A DNA stretch of 64,000 nt from Dyadobacter psychrophilus. GTDB taxonomy: Bacteria; Bacteroidota; Bacteroidia; Cytophagales; Spirosomataceae. The stretch spans positions 434,001-498,000 of the forward strand of contig NZ_FUZA01000002.1 of assembly GCF_900167945.1 (NCBI RefSeq), given 5' to 3'. The position numbers and the translations under genes are program-made. The notes below the pieces were generated by a model. It was not told the DNA's origin. It saw nothing but the letters and a program-made list of their open reading frames with translations, and searched no databases. Shown one piece after another: positions 36,045-45,336 of the stretch; positions within the stretch are counted from its first letter, which is position 1, and each line of letters starts with the position of its first letter.

Positions 36045-38066
36045 ATGAACATGAATGAACCGCATATCCAAAAACTGGTGCAGGCGCTTTCCCTGACGCT
36101 GATTCACTCCATATGGCAGGGATTTCTCATTGCCATTCTGGCCGGGTTATTACTGACGTTCACTAAAAAGGCAAGGCCCGCCACACGCTACAATCTGCTG
36201 GCAATGCTGCTTTTCGGTTTTGTTGCGGCGGCATGTTATACCTTTATATCGCTGTTTTCAGCGGACCGGATCATCGCCCAAAGCAGCGGGTTAACCCTAG
36301 TTTCGGGCAACACGAGTGCGGAAGTCGCCGACCTTACAGCTTCAAGTTTGAGCGGAATGAACGATGGCGTCTCGTGGAGCAGTCTTATCATGAATTTTTG
36401 CAGCCAGAATGCCCAGGTGATCGTGGCAATATGGTTTGTGGTATTTGCATTTAAATCGTTTCAGGCAACGGCCGGGATGCTTTATCTACGCAAAATCAAG
36501 ACGAACAACATTCACCCGCTTAGGGACAGTTGGAAACACAAGTTTGATAAACTTGCGGAAAAGATGAAGATCAGGCAGGTTATCAGCGTAATTGAATCTG
36601 AAAATGTAACTGTTCCGATGGTTATAGGGGTCTTCAAGCCGCTGGTTATCATCCCGTTCGGGCTTTTTGTCAATATTCCCGAGGCGCAGATAGAGGCTAT
36701 ATTACTGCATGAACTGGCACACATCAAACGCAGTGATTATCTCGTAAACCTAATCCAGATCTTTTGTGAAAACATCTTCTTTTTCAACCCTGCATTGCTA
36801 TGGCTCTCTCAATTGATCAAAGAAGAAAGAGAGCATTGTTGTGACGATCTGGCGATTGCCGTAATGGAGAACAAGACGTCATTTGTTCACGCACTGGTCT
36901 CATTTCAGGAATATAATAGGAAGGGCTCCGCATTTGAGATGGCGTTTTCCCAAAAGCGGAACCATTTGCTGGACAGAATCAAGCGAATAATTTATAGTAA
37001 TAATAAACCTCTAAATGCCATGGAAAAATTATTTGTAACAATCAGTTTGATCACCGTTGCTGCGCTGTCCGCAGCCGTCTCACATGTGGCACCCGCAGCC
37101 AAAGCCGCGCCGTCCGTTATCGCCGAAAGCAGGCCAGGTCCCCATTTCGTAAAGGCGTTGAAAACAGAAATTTCCGCTGTGCCACAGGACACTTTGCCTA
37201 AGAAGAAGGATAATAAAAACGAAAACTTCCAATCCGTCGAAGTTGATTCATCAGACGATCACAACTCCATTTCTAATGTCAACATTAACTCGGAAGGAAT
37301 AAACACTTACCGGATCAACAGCAATGGAAAGGATTATGATGTTGTTCAAATTGAAGGCAAAACGGCTTTGCTTCGAATTGACGGAAAAGAAATCCCAAAA
37401 GAGCAATACGGAGATTACAAGAAGGAGATTGACGCAGTAATGAAGGACATTGTGAAAAATCATGAGGAGGCCGAAGTTCACAGAAAAGAAGCAAATAAAA
37501 TGAGGGCTGAAGCGGACATCATGCGCAAGGACGCGGAAAAACGCCGCCAGGAAACATTCGTCCATCAAGAGCATGCAGCGTTGTACAAAGCCAGGGCGGA
37601 AGAGTATCGCAAAGCCGCAGACGTTTACAAAAAGGAATCAGCTGAATACAGGAAACAGTCGGAAGGATTTGAAAAGCAAGCGAAAGTGGTGTATGCTGAT
37701 GCAGAAAAACAGCGTGCTTACGGCGAGCAACAAAAGCTTTACGCCGAAGCGCAACGCAACAGGGCCGACAATTACCGTGAAATAGCGGACGACGAGCGGG
37801 CAGAAGCAGAAACCGAGCGGAAAAATTATGAGCAGTTGCAGGAATCGGTTATCAAGGATTTGCTGGAAAGCGGCGTGGTAAGCAGTCGCAAAGACTTGTC
37901 TTTCAAGCTGGGCAAGAGTGAACTGATTGTGAACGGTGTGAAACAACCTGCGGCTTTGCACCAGAAGCTGAAAGAAAAATATATGATGGGCAAAGAGTTT
38001 GAAATGGTCTACAATTTCAGCACAAGGTCTGGCTCAACGTCAACTGGCCTCATTTACCAGAATTAA
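36045..38066 (+). CDS. M56 (BlaR1/MecR1-type) sensor metalloprotease with long C-terminal coiled coil
   Basis: 673 residues. Hydrophobic segments near 15-37, 45-67 and 105-135 precede the zinc site H222-E-L-A-H226, then NPALLWLSQLIKEEREHCCDDLAI with the third ligand. A further membrane helix lies at about 325-350. The exported part has a Pro/Lys linker, a beta segment near 400-465, and about 18 continuous heptads (residues 475-600) of the type x-A-x-x-Y-R-K. A penicillin-binding domain, present in BlaR1, is missing, so the sensor probably responds to something other than a beta-lactam. It is 22 bp after blaI and makes up the second gene of the unit. Confidence 0.85.
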   Translation: MNMNEPHIQKLVQALSLTLIHSIWQGFLIAILAGLLLTFTKKARPATRYNLLAMLLFGFVAAACYTFISLFSADRIIAQSSGLTLVSGNTSAEVADLTASSLSGMNDGVSWSSLIMNFCSQNAQVIVAIWFVVFAFKSFQATAGMLYLRKIKTNNIHPLRDSWKHKFDKLAEKMKIRQVISVIESENVTVPMVIGVFKPLVIIPFGLFVNIPEAQIEAILLHELAHIKRSDYLVNLIQIFCENIFFFNPALLWLSQLIKEEREHCCDDLAIAVMENKTSFVHALVSFQEYNRKGSAFEMAFSQKRNHLLDRIKRIIYSNNKPLNAMEKLFVTISLITVAALSAAVSHVAPAAKAAPSVIAESRPGPHFVKALKTEISAVPQDTLPKKKDNKNENFQSVEVDSSDDHNSISNVNINSEGINTYRINSNGKDYDVVQIEGKTALLRIDGKEIPKEQYGDYKKEIDAVMKDIVKNHEEAEVHRKEANKMRAEADIMRKDAEKRRQETFVHQEHAALYKARAEEYRKAADVYKKESAEYRKQSEGFEKQAKVVYADAEKQRAYGEQQKLYAEAQRNRADNYREIADDERAEAETERKNYEQLQESVIKDLLESGVVSSRKDLSFKLGKSELIVNGVKQPAALHQKLKEKYMMGKEFEMVYNFSTRSGSTSTGLIYQN

Positions 38067-38150
38067 CAAAGCGTTTTTAACACGCTGAACGCACAAGTAT
38101 AACACCGGCCGATTTGTATTTTATAAAAGTAACAACGAACATGTTTTATC

Positions 38151-39299
38151 ATGCATCGCAGGACTTTTATCAAAAATACAGGCGTGGCAGCCGGAGCAGT
38201 AGCAGCGGGCGGCGCTATTTCGACGGGCTTCTCTTTCAAAAATCAAAATGCGAAAAACAAGCTCCCGAAGTGGAAGGGCTTTAATTTGCTGGATTTCTTT
38301 TCTCCTGACCCCGCTTCGAGCCGGAAGCCGACCACAGAAGAACAATTTAAATGGATGAGCGATTGGGGTTTTGACTTTGTCAGGGTCCCGATGGCTTATC
38401 CCGCCTATCTCAAATTTGACAGGAGCCGCAACATTACGCCCGAGGAGGTTTATCAGATTGATGAGCAGGCTGTTGACCGCATTGACAAACTCGTCACAAC
38501 TGCGCATAAATACAACATTCACGTAAGCCTCAACCTGCACCGCGCGCCTGGATATTGCGTGAATGCAGGTTTTCACGAGCCTTACAATTTGTGGACAGAC
38601 CAGAAAGCCCTGGACGCTTTTTGTTTTCACTGGAACTTGTGGGCGAAGCGATACAAAAACGTTTCTTCCAAAAAGATCAGCTTCGACCTGCTGAACGAGC
38701 CAAGTATGCGCGAGGATATGAACGATCAGCATTCAAAAAGGTCCTCTGTGCCGGGCGCGGTTTACAGAAAACTTGCCATTGCGGCCTCAGAAGCGATCAG
38801 AAAGGAAAATCCCATGCATATGATCATTGCCGATGGCAACGATGTAGGCAGCTCGGTAATTCCTGAGATAGCAGATCTGGATATCGGGCAAAGTTGCCGG
38901 GGTTATCACCCGGGTATTATTTCGCATTATAAAGCGCCGTGGGCAATGAAGGACACAGAAAATATTCCTGAACCGAAATGGCCCGGCCAGGTAGGCGACC
39001 AATATCTCAGCCGCGCCATGCTTGAAAAGTTCTACAAGCCCTGGATTGATCTGGTAGGAAAGGGCGTAGGCGTTCATTGCGGAGAATGCGGATGCTGGAA
39101 CAAAACGCCGCACGCCGTCTTCCTGGCCTGGTTCGGCGATGTGCTCGACATCCTTTCGTCCAACGGGATCGGTTTTTCTCTTTGGGAGTTTGCCGGCGAT
39201 TTTGGCGTGCTGGATTCCCGCCGTGACGACGTGGCTTACGAGGACTGGCACGGTCACAAGCTCGACCGAAAGCTGCTTACTTTAATGATGAAATATTAG
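38151..39299 (+). CDS. Tat-exported glycoside hydrolase family 5
   Basis: 382 residues. Tat signal HRRTFIKNTGVAAGAVAAGG. The GH5 barrel has the substrate-side VSLNLHRAPGY, the acid/base Glu in FDLLNEPS, and the nucleophile Glu in VHCGECGCWNK. SLWEFAGDFG gives the late Trp. It cleaves beta-linked glycans (beta-1,4-glucan, mannan or similar) in the periplasm. Family membership is clear, the subfamily is not. It has 84 bp upstream of its own and ends 6 bp from a convergent VOC gene. Confidence 0.88.
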   Translation: MHRRTFIKNTGVAAGAVAAGGAISTGFSFKNQNAKNKLPKWKGFNLLDFFSPDPASSRKPTTEEQFKWMSDWGFDFVRVPMAYPAYLKFDRSRNITPEEVYQIDEQAVDRIDKLVTTAHKYNIHVSLNLHRAPGYCVNAGFHEPYNLWTDQKALDAFCFHWNLWAKRYKNVSSKKISFDLLNEPSMREDMNDQHSKRSSVPGAVYRKLAIAASEAIRKENPMHMIIADGNDVGSSVIPEIADLDIGQSCRGYHPGIISHYKAPWAMKDTENIPEPKWPGQVGDQYLSRAMLEKFYKPWIDLVGKGVGVHCGECGCWNKTPHAVFLAWFGDVLDILSSNGIGFSLWEFAGDFGVLDSRRDDVAYEDWHGHKLDRKLLTLMMKY

Positions 39300-39305
39300 A
39301 AAAAA

Positions 39306-39800
39306 TCAGCTTAATTCTGCCAGTAATCCTTTCAAATTAAGGCTCTTAGTATACATTTCGACCGTTCCGTCCGGCATGAAATTCCAAAGCTCTTTCGGGC
39401 GGTCCCAGTATAATTCCACACCATTATCATCGGGATCATTGAGATATAATGCTTCGGAAACACCGTGATCGCTCGCCCCTGACAGTGGATAACCGGCCAG
39501 CTGAAGGCGATTGAAAATCATCGCCAGATCCTTGCGCGTCGGGTAAAGAATCGCAGTATGAAACAGTCCTACGCCATGCTGCGGTGCAGCGGGTGCGCCT
39601 GCACTATACCAGGTGTTGAGGCCGATATGGTGATGATAGCCGCCCGCAGAAATGAATGCCGCTTGCGCACCATAACGCGCCATGACTTCGAAGCCCAGAA
39701 GTCCGCAGTAAAAATCGAGGGCTCTTTCCAGGTCAGAAACTTTCAAATGAACATGTCCTATGCTTGTTTTGGCGGGTACTTTATACTCTTCGGGTTCCAT
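39306..39800 (-). CDS. VOC-family protein, ring-cleavage dioxygenase-like
   Basis: 164 residues from ATG 39798-39800; a longer frame starting with TTG 30 bases upstream is less likely. The N-terminal module has IGHVHLKVSDLERALDFYCGLLGFE, with the first metal His in HVHL. HHHIGLNTW and GLFHTAILYP carry further His positions. The last metal Glu lies in DPDDNGVELYWDR. This layout matches catechol-2,3-dioxygenase-like VOC proteins (CatE/YfiE type). It may be an Fe or other metal enzyme of the cytoplasm. It has no evident aromatic-degradation partners here, so the substrate is open. Confidence 0.82.
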   Translation of the reverse strand: MEPEEYKVPAKTSIGHVHLKVSDLERALDFYCGLLGFEVMARYGAQAAFISAGGYHHHIGLNTWYSAGAPAAPQHGVGLFHTAILYPTRKDLAMIFNRLQLAGYPLSGASDHGVSEALYLNDPDDNGVELYWDRPKELWNFMPDGTVEMYTKSLNLKGLLAELS

Positions 39801-39910
39801 AAGGAGGGTTGTTAAAGGTGATTTTGTCAATCAATTTACATCAAGTTGCGGTAAAAAATTCCCGCAAGCCCCTTTACCAAGATATCAGTCTACAATCAGC
39901 TATTAATTGA

Positions 39911-40825
39911 ATGAACCGCCGAACCGCTTTATCCTCTATCCTGGCCGTTTCCGGTACAGGCATGTTGCCTGCCGAAGCAGCGAAAACCAAAGTACAGCCC
40001 TTTATTTACTCACTCAATATGAGCACTTTGCGTGGTCATAAGCTGGGTTTCAGGAAGGAGCTGGAAGTGGCTGCGAAGGCAGGCTTCGGATCCGTGGAAA
40101 TATGGATTAACACATTGCAGGACTATCTGAAAGAAGGCGGAACAGTAAAGGAAGCAAAGAAGATCATTGATGACCTGGGCATTAAAGTGGAAGATGCCAT
40201 TGGCTTTGCGACCTGGATTGTAGACGATGAATCGGCGCGCTCCAAAGCGATCGAGCAGTTGAAAGTTGAGATGGATCAACTGGCGCAAATCGGCTGCCCG
40301 CGTATTGCTGCGCCGCCTATGGGCGCCACAACCGGCGCTTCGCTGGATCTTGCAAAAGTAGCTGAGCGTTACCGGACCATTCTTGAATTGGGTGATAAAA
40401 CCGGCGTGGTGCCGCATCTGGAACTGTGGGGTTTTTCTAAGAACCTGAGCCGCGTAGGGGAGATCCTTTACGTTGCGGTAGAATCGGGACATCCGTCCGC
40501 TCGTTTGCTAATGGACGTTTACCATTTGCATAAAGGCGGCTCAGGCATGGATGCAGTGAAAGATGTTGGTAAGCCATTGGTAGAAATTTTTCACATTAAC
40601 GACTATCCTGCAACGCCTCCGCGGGAAACGATCACGGATGCGGACCGCGTGTATGCGGGTGACGGCGTGGCGCCATTAAAAGACCTTTTGAAGTCGCTGA
40701 AAAACCCGGAGCGGCCGGTAATTCTTTCCTTTGAAGTTTTCAACAAAGATTATTATGCGCAGGATGCGTTGCTGGTTGCAAAAACGGGACTTGCCAAAAT
40801 GAAAAAGGTGACGGAAGGCGTATAA
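39911..40825 (+). CDS. Exported sugar isomerase/epimerase-like TIM barrel
   Basis: 304 residues. An N-terminal export signal starts MNRRTALSSILAVSGTGMLPAEA, Tat-like but with a less typical twin-arginine motif. The barrel has FGSVEIW, IAAPPMGATTG, VVPHLELWGF with a metal-type Glu, RLLMDVYHLHKGG with Asp and His, VEIFHINDYP and ILSFEVF with the last Glu. The motifs match xylose-isomerase-like epimerases and hydroxypyruvate-isomerase relatives. It is separated from the GH5 and HTH units and has its stop immediately next to the stop of a convergent membrane-protein gene. Substrate unknown. Confidence 0.83.
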   Translation: MNRRTALSSILAVSGTGMLPAEAAKTKVQPFIYSLNMSTLRGHKLGFRKELEVAAKAGFGSVEIWINTLQDYLKEGGTVKEAKKIIDDLGIKVEDAIGFATWIVDDESARSKAIEQLKVEMDQLAQIGCPRIAAPPMGATTGASLDLAKVAERYRTILELGDKTGVVPHLELWGFSKNLSRVGEILYVAVESGHPSARLLMDVYHLHKGGSGMDAVKDVGKPLVEIFHINDYPATPPRETITDADRVYAGDGVAPLKDLLKSLKNPERPVILSFEVFNKDYYAQDALLVAKTGLAKMKKVTEGV

Positions 40826-41344
40826 CTAAAATTTATTCAAAAAGGCCAGAATGCTTAAAACCAGGCCCGCAATTGTCGCGATGCCTGAAATAGCGATCGC
40901 CAGAATGGCCCAAAAGCCTTTTGTGCCGCTTTTGGTGGTGATCAGTAATTTATCGCCTTCTTTAAAACCTGCTGATTCCGTGGTACATAATGTGTATGTG
41001 CCCGGTCGCTCGATCTTGAATGATGCAACCGGCACAACGCGGTTGCCGGACATGTCTTTTCGCATACCCAGCAAATTAACAGAGCTAATCACCTTCAACT
41101 CCCGCTGATCTGCATCTTCGGTTAACTTAAACTCACAATTTGTTGGAATAACGCCAGTTAACGACGGTCGTTTATAAGCGATTTCATAATCACCGGACTG
41201 ATCTATTTTAAGCTGGCTTGAACCGGTCCTTGCAGGGAATTCGATTTTTGGGCCGGCATAAACCTGCACAATGCGGCCGATGCTTTTGATTAAAAAGTAA
41301 ACACCCGTCAGAAAGAGGGCTGGGAAAATGATCTTAAATAGCAT
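40826..41344 (-). CDS. Unknown protein with N- and C-terminal membrane helices
   Basis: 172 residues. One helix lies at about residues 3-18 (FKIIFPALFLTGVYFLI) and one or two at the C-terminus (about 143-170, FWAILAIAISGIATIAGLVLSILAFL). The middle 105 residues look beta-rich (SQLKIDQSGDYEIAYKR, FKIERPGTYTLCTT, KLLITTK), like a small immunoglobulin-type exported domain between two anchors. I do not recognise a family. It lies next to a kinase-like gene on the same strand 40 bp away, but no functional link is evident. Confidence 0.65.
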   Translation of the reverse strand: MLFKIIFPALFLTGVYFLIKSIGRIVQVYAGPKIEFPARTGSSQLKIDQSGDYEIAYKRPSLTGVIPTNCEFKLTEDADQRELKVISSVNLLGMRKDMSGNRVVPVASFKIERPGTYTLCTTESAGFKEGDKLLITTKSGTKGFWAILAIAISGIATIAGLVLSILAFLNKF

Positions 41345-41384
41345 AGTGGTGCTTGATTAGCGTGATTAATACGGAGCTTTGACC

Positions 41385-42377
41385 TCAAAGCTGCATGTTT
41401 TTTGCTGTTTCCAAATACTTTCTGACCAGGATATTGATGAACCTTTTCAGGTAAACGTCATTAAAAAAGACATTGGAGAAATTGTCGAACCGTTGTGATT
41501 GGATGCCCAGGTAAAAGAAATACAAGCTTACACCCAGCATCGGAATAATCCTTTTTTCCTCCCGGGAGATCGCCGTTACGGATTCATAGCCATCGATAAA
41601 CTTACGAAGTTTGCTGCTGCATTCCTGTTCGTCTTTTTCAACGCTATGCAATTGCAAAATATAATAAGCCAGATCGAGGCATAGCCAGCCATTTCCACAA
41701 AAGTCAAAATCGAAAATCGTAACCTGGTTGTGCTTGTCAATATTAAGGTTATCGAACCAGATATCCAGATGCACTGCTCCTTTCCGCAACTGGCTTTCAT
41801 CAGCATTGGCGAATTCCTGTAATAAAAAATCCTTCGCATCGCTTAGAAATGCCATTTCTTCTGCGTCTGCTGCCAAAAATTTACTAATTTGTTCCAGTGG
41901 GTCGATCAGGATTGTCTTGCTTGTGTAGGTAACCCTTTCCAGAAAAAAATCTTTTGTCAACACATGCATTTGAGCCATTATTGCGCCAATTTTGAAATGC
42001 ATATCCGGTGAAAAATTCAGTTGCTTTTCACCTTCTGCATAAGAGAACATTACGCCAAGCCTGTCGCCTTCCGGAGCATTGAACGATTGGATATAGCGGC
42101 CTTCTTCGTCAGTAACAGGATATGAAACGGGAATACCGTTCTGTTTTAAGTGCAAAAGTAACCGCAGCTCCTCGTTGATTTCTGTCTCGCTTCGCCAGCC
42201 GAATGTGTAAATGCGAAAAATATGTCTGGAGCCGGAAGCATTGACCAGATATGTGTGGCTAATGCCAGCTTTAAGGAGTCTGCACGTAACTACGGCGTTT
42301 GGGAAATATTTCGCTTTCAGGAATTCGGCCAGATGAGAAATCGACAGGTTGGAACTTGTAACCGGAAAATGCGTCAT
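41385..42377 (-). CDS. Aminoglycoside phosphotransferase/homoserine kinase II-like protein
   Basis: 330 residues. The kinase-like fold has the N-lobe strand LLKAGISHTYLVNASG...FRIYT, the catalytic loop HLDIWFDNL (Asp as base, Asn for metal) and the metal Asp in IFDFDFCGNG. This matches APH/choline-kinase/homoserine kinase relatives (HxDxxxxN...DFD). It phosphorylates a small hydroxyl or amine compound with ATP in the cytoplasm. The HxDxxxxN loop is HLDIWFDN rather than HGDxxxxN, so it is not a textbook antibiotic-resistance kinase. No resistance gene surrounds it. Substrate unknown. Confidence 0.8.
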   Translation of the reverse strand: MTHFPVTSSNLSISHLAEFLKAKYFPNAVVTCRLLKAGISHTYLVNASGSRHIFRIYTFGWRSETEINEELRLLLHLKQNGIPVSYPVTDEEGRYIQSFNAPEGDRLGVMFSYAEGEKQLNFSPDMHFKIGAIMAQMHVLTKDFFLERVTYTSKTILIDPLEQISKFLAADAEEMAFLSDAKDFLLQEFANADESQLRKGAVHLDIWFDNLNIDKHNQVTIFDFDFCGNGWLCLDLAYYILQLHSVEKDEQECSSKLRKFIDGYESVTAISREEKRIIPMLGVSLYFFYLGIQSQRFDNFSNVFFNDVYLKRFINILVRKYLETAKNMQL

Positions 42378-42522
42378 GGGAAGATTTGCTTTAAGCCGCG
42401 AAATTATAGAATCATCGCAACTAATTTGGTTTTTAGTCGAATATGCGTGAATTTGGCGGCCAATGGCGGGAACAATTATTTAGCGGCCTTATTTTGAGTT
42501 TTTGGTATATCAAAACAAATGT

Positions 42523-42813
42523 ATGAGTGAAGTAAAACTAAGGCTGGATGCGCGCAAACGAGGTGCGTTTTATATTGAAGAAGAGGGAAAGCAGGTTGGA
42601 GAAATGGTGATCGGCGTAAGCGAAACAGCTCTGACCGTATATCATACCGAAGTGGACGAAAATATGTCCGGAAAAGGCCTGGCGAAGTTAATGCTGGACG
42701 AAATGGTTGATTATGCACGCAAGCACGAGCTTCAAGTGGTTCCGTTGTGCGAGTATGTGCATGTCCAATTTAAAAGACACCCTGAAGAATATCAGGATGT
42801 CTGGAAAAAATAA
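42523..42813 (+). CDS. Small GNAT-family N-acetyltransferase (YjdJ type)
   Basis: 96 residues from ATG 42523; an upstream in-frame TTG at 42502 would add seven residues and is unlikely. The short single-domain GNAT of the Gcn5-related YjdJ/NATD1 type has AFYIEEEGKQVGEM, TEVDENMSGKGLAKLM as the acetyl-CoA loop, and VPLCEYVHVQFKRHPEE near the end. It probably acetylates a small amine or has an unknown role in the cytoplasm. It is monocistronic, divergent from the kinase-like gene and convergent with the PAS kinase. Confidence 0.8.
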   Translation: MSEVKLRLDARKRGAFYIEEEGKQVGEMVIGVSETALTVYHTEVDENMSGKGLAKLMLDEMVDYARKHELQVVPLCEYVHVQFKRHPEEYQDVWKK

Positions 42814-42831
42814 GCCGGGACGGTAAGCTGA

Positions 42832-45234
42832 TCAGTTAGGAATTGGTAAATAGACTATAAAAGTGGAGCCTTTTTCTGTCTCACTTCGAGCGGTAATGTG
42901 CCCGTGATGGTTTTGTACAACCTTTTTACATAACGCGAGCCCAATTCCCGATCCAGAGAATTCACCGCGACCGTGTAAACGCTGGAACATTTGAAAGATC
43001 CTGTCGAGATATTTTTCGTCGAAGCCAATGCCATTGTCGATCACCTCAAACCTGATGTAGGAATGTTCCGGCAGCAGGCGCGGTAACTCAGCGATCTCTG
43101 CTTCGGCCAGATCTTCAGCGCGGATTTCAATGATCGACGCCACATCCTGTTTTCTATATTTGATTGCATTGCTCAGCAGATTTTGTACAAGCTGTGTCAA
43201 TTGAGACGGATTTCCCCAGACGACAGGCAATTGCCCGATCCTGATTTGAGATTTTTGTTCTTCAATTGAAAATTCAAGATCAGCAATCACCGCCGATACG
43301 ATTTGGCTCAGATCAACAGGTTCAAAGGAGCTATCCCTTGTGGTGAGTCTTGAGTAGGCGAGCAAATCATCAATCATGCTCGACATTCGTTTGGAAGCAT
43401 CCTGGATCCTGTTCAGCATAAAAATGCCGTTCTCATCAAATGACTCTCCGTAAACGCTTTGCAGGCGCGAGCTGAAAGACTGGATTTTGCGTAACGGTTC
43501 CTGCATATCATGGCTTGCAGCATAGGCGAATTGCTGCAGGTTGCTGTTCGAATTAACAAGCTCCTGATTGGCCAGGTGCAATTCCTCCGTACGTTTCTGG
43601 ACCCTTCTCTCCAATTCGTTAACGAGCTGGCGATAGCGCTCTTCGCTCCGCTCCAGTGCCTGCCGCGATTTTACCTGCTCTGTTACGTCTACAGCCATAT
43701 CCAGGATCGCGTAGATTTCTCCTTTTGAGTTGCGTAATGGTTTATAGGTGAAGTCGAAATAAAAGGTTTCAAGGACGCCATTCATCACCAGGTCTGCCCG
43801 GCTGCCGGATGCGGCATATGGTTTTCCGCTTTCAAAAATATCATCCAGAATTTGCAGGAATGGCTGATTTTGGAGTTCAGTAAGCGCTTCACGCAGTGGT
43901 TTGCCGATTACGCTATCACCTTTTCCCCAGATTTTTAGCATAGCCTCGTTAGGCAATTCAATGATCATATCCTTCCCTATGAACATACTCGTGGCAACGG
44001 GCGCCTGCTCGATGAGCGTGCGCAAATGTTCTTCACTGGTCCGGATGATGTTTTCGGACTCAATGCGGTCCGTAATGTCCATAACAATACCCGAAAGCGA
44101 AATGGCTTTTCCTGTGCTGTCGAAAAGATATTGCCCGATCACCCTCACCCAGTGAACCGAATTGTCGTACCATACAAAACGGGCTTCGTAACGCAATTCA
44201 CCTGTTTTGGAGGCACTCTCGTACGCGGCTGATCTTTTACCAAAATCTTCCGGATGAACGTGCATGATGAATAAGTCACGGGACATTTCAGTGCTTTCTT
44301 TGCCTGTAATGATTCGCGACATAGTAGGCGAGTAAATGATCTCGTCGGACTCCAGCGAAACCAGGAATGATCCTGCCCCCGAACCCTCAACCGTCATTGC
44401 GGCCTGCTGATCGGCCCACGCAACTCTTTCCCGGTTGGATATTTCATCGGTAACATTGCGGGAAACGCCTGAAAACCGATGTGGCATTCCTTCCGGCGTA
44501 AAATAGGCCTTGCCGGTGCAATGCAGCCAGCGCAAAATTTTATCTGACGCGCCAACAGTCCTGTAGCGAATGTCATAAGCAGCCCGCTTTTCCGGATTTA
44601 GTGCATTAGCAATGGCAGTAACTACTTTTTCCCGGTCTTCGAAATGAATGTGTTGAATTAAACTTTCGTAATTCAGGATCTCCTCAGGTGGATTTCCGTA
44701 GAGCCCCCTGCACCTTTCATCGAAGTAAACTACACCCGTTTCCGGATTCATATTCCAGATTCCGAGCTGTGCAGCATTGAGTGCAAATTGCAAATTGTCC
44801 TCACTTTCAAGCCTTGCTTCATCCGACTGCATTTTTTCGGAAAGGTCTCTCATCGAACCGACCATTCTCACTGCTTTTCCGTCCACATGGATCGTGTAAC
44901 CCCTGTCGTGAACGTGCGCATAGCTGCCATCTGCCCGGCGGAACCGATATTGATACGTCCAGTTGGTATCTCCACGGTCGATGGCAACATTTATATTATG
45001 GACCACCTCGCCCCGGTCGTCCGGATGAATGCGGCTGAACCATGATTCCGGTCCAGGTTCAACCTCCTGTAGCGCATAGCCGAAAACTTCCCTCATTCCC
45101 TCGTTCCACCAAACCGTGCTTTTTTCGAGGTCCCAGTCCCAGATAACATCATGCGTCGCTTTCGCCACGAGCTCAAATCTTTCAATGGCAACAAGCAGGT
45201 TGTCTTTATTGTTGTTATTAAGCGTTTCAATCAT
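42832..45234 (-). CDS. PAS-domain sensor histidine kinase (orphan)
   Basis: 800 residues with no membrane segment. About four PAS/PAC units fill residues 15-530, of PAS_3 type with W-N-E/D-x-x-x motifs and conserved HPDD blocks. A coiled linker (530-560) leads to HisKA with SHDMQEPLRK (phospho-acceptor His575), as in phytochrome-type kinases. HATPase has NLLSNAIKYR, DNGIGF and SGSGIGLALCKK. The protein ends after the ATPase, so it is not a hybrid kinase. No response regulator is adjacent. It could work with the receivers of the 6902 kinase, but this is speculation. It ends 18 bp from the small GNAT stop. Confidence 0.92.
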   Translation of the reverse strand: MIETLNNNNKDNLLVAIERFELVAKATHDVIWDWDLEKSTVWWNEGMREVFGYALQEVEPGPESWFSRIHPDDRGEVVHNINVAIDRGDTNWTYQYRFRRADGSYAHVHDRGYTIHVDGKAVRMVGSMRDLSEKMQSDEARLESEDNLQFALNAAQLGIWNMNPETGVVYFDERCRGLYGNPPEEILNYESLIQHIHFEDREKVVTAIANALNPEKRAAYDIRYRTVGASDKILRWLHCTGKAYFTPEGMPHRFSGVSRNVTDEISNRERVAWADQQAAMTVEGSGAGSFLVSLESDEIIYSPTMSRIITGKESTEMSRDLFIMHVHPEDFGKRSAAYESASKTGELRYEARFVWYDNSVHWVRVIGQYLFDSTGKAISLSGIVMDITDRIESENIIRTSEEHLRTLIEQAPVATSMFIGKDMIIELPNEAMLKIWGKGDSVIGKPLREALTELQNQPFLQILDDIFESGKPYAASGSRADLVMNGVLETFYFDFTYKPLRNSKGEIYAILDMAVDVTEQVKSRQALERSEERYRQLVNELERRVQKRTEELHLANQELVNSNSNLQQFAYAASHDMQEPLRKIQSFSSRLQSVYGESFDENGIFMLNRIQDASKRMSSMIDDLLAYSRLTTRDSSFEPVDLSQIVSAVIADLEFSIEEQKSQIRIGQLPVVWGNPSQLTQLVQNLLSNAIKYRKQDVASIIEIRAEDLAEAEIAELPRLLPEHSYIRFEVIDNGIGFDEKYLDRIFQMFQRLHGRGEFSGSGIGLALCKKVVQNHHGHITARSETEKGSTFIVYLPIPN

Positions 45235-45336
45235 TTTTAATAAAATCCAGCTCCGTGTTCGGTTTTCTCAATACTTGAAAAAATGCATTGTCCGTAAAAA
45301 TACTGATATTAATGATAAAGCAGTTAATGGGTTACC

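Noticed and set aside
35654..38066. Beta-lactam resistance regulator pair
   Set aside because: The gene order resembles blaI-blaR1, but the penicillin-binding domain is missing and no beta-lactamase gene is nearby.
38121..38732. 203-residue minus-strand open frame opposite the GH5 gene
   Set aside because: The GH5 frame has a Tat signal and both catalytic Glu motifs; the opposite frame has no recognisable fold.
41385..42377. Antibiotic-resistance aminoglycoside kinase
   Set aside because: The catalytic loop is HLDIWFDN, not the HGD type, and there is no mobile or resistance context. A metabolic kinase is more likely.
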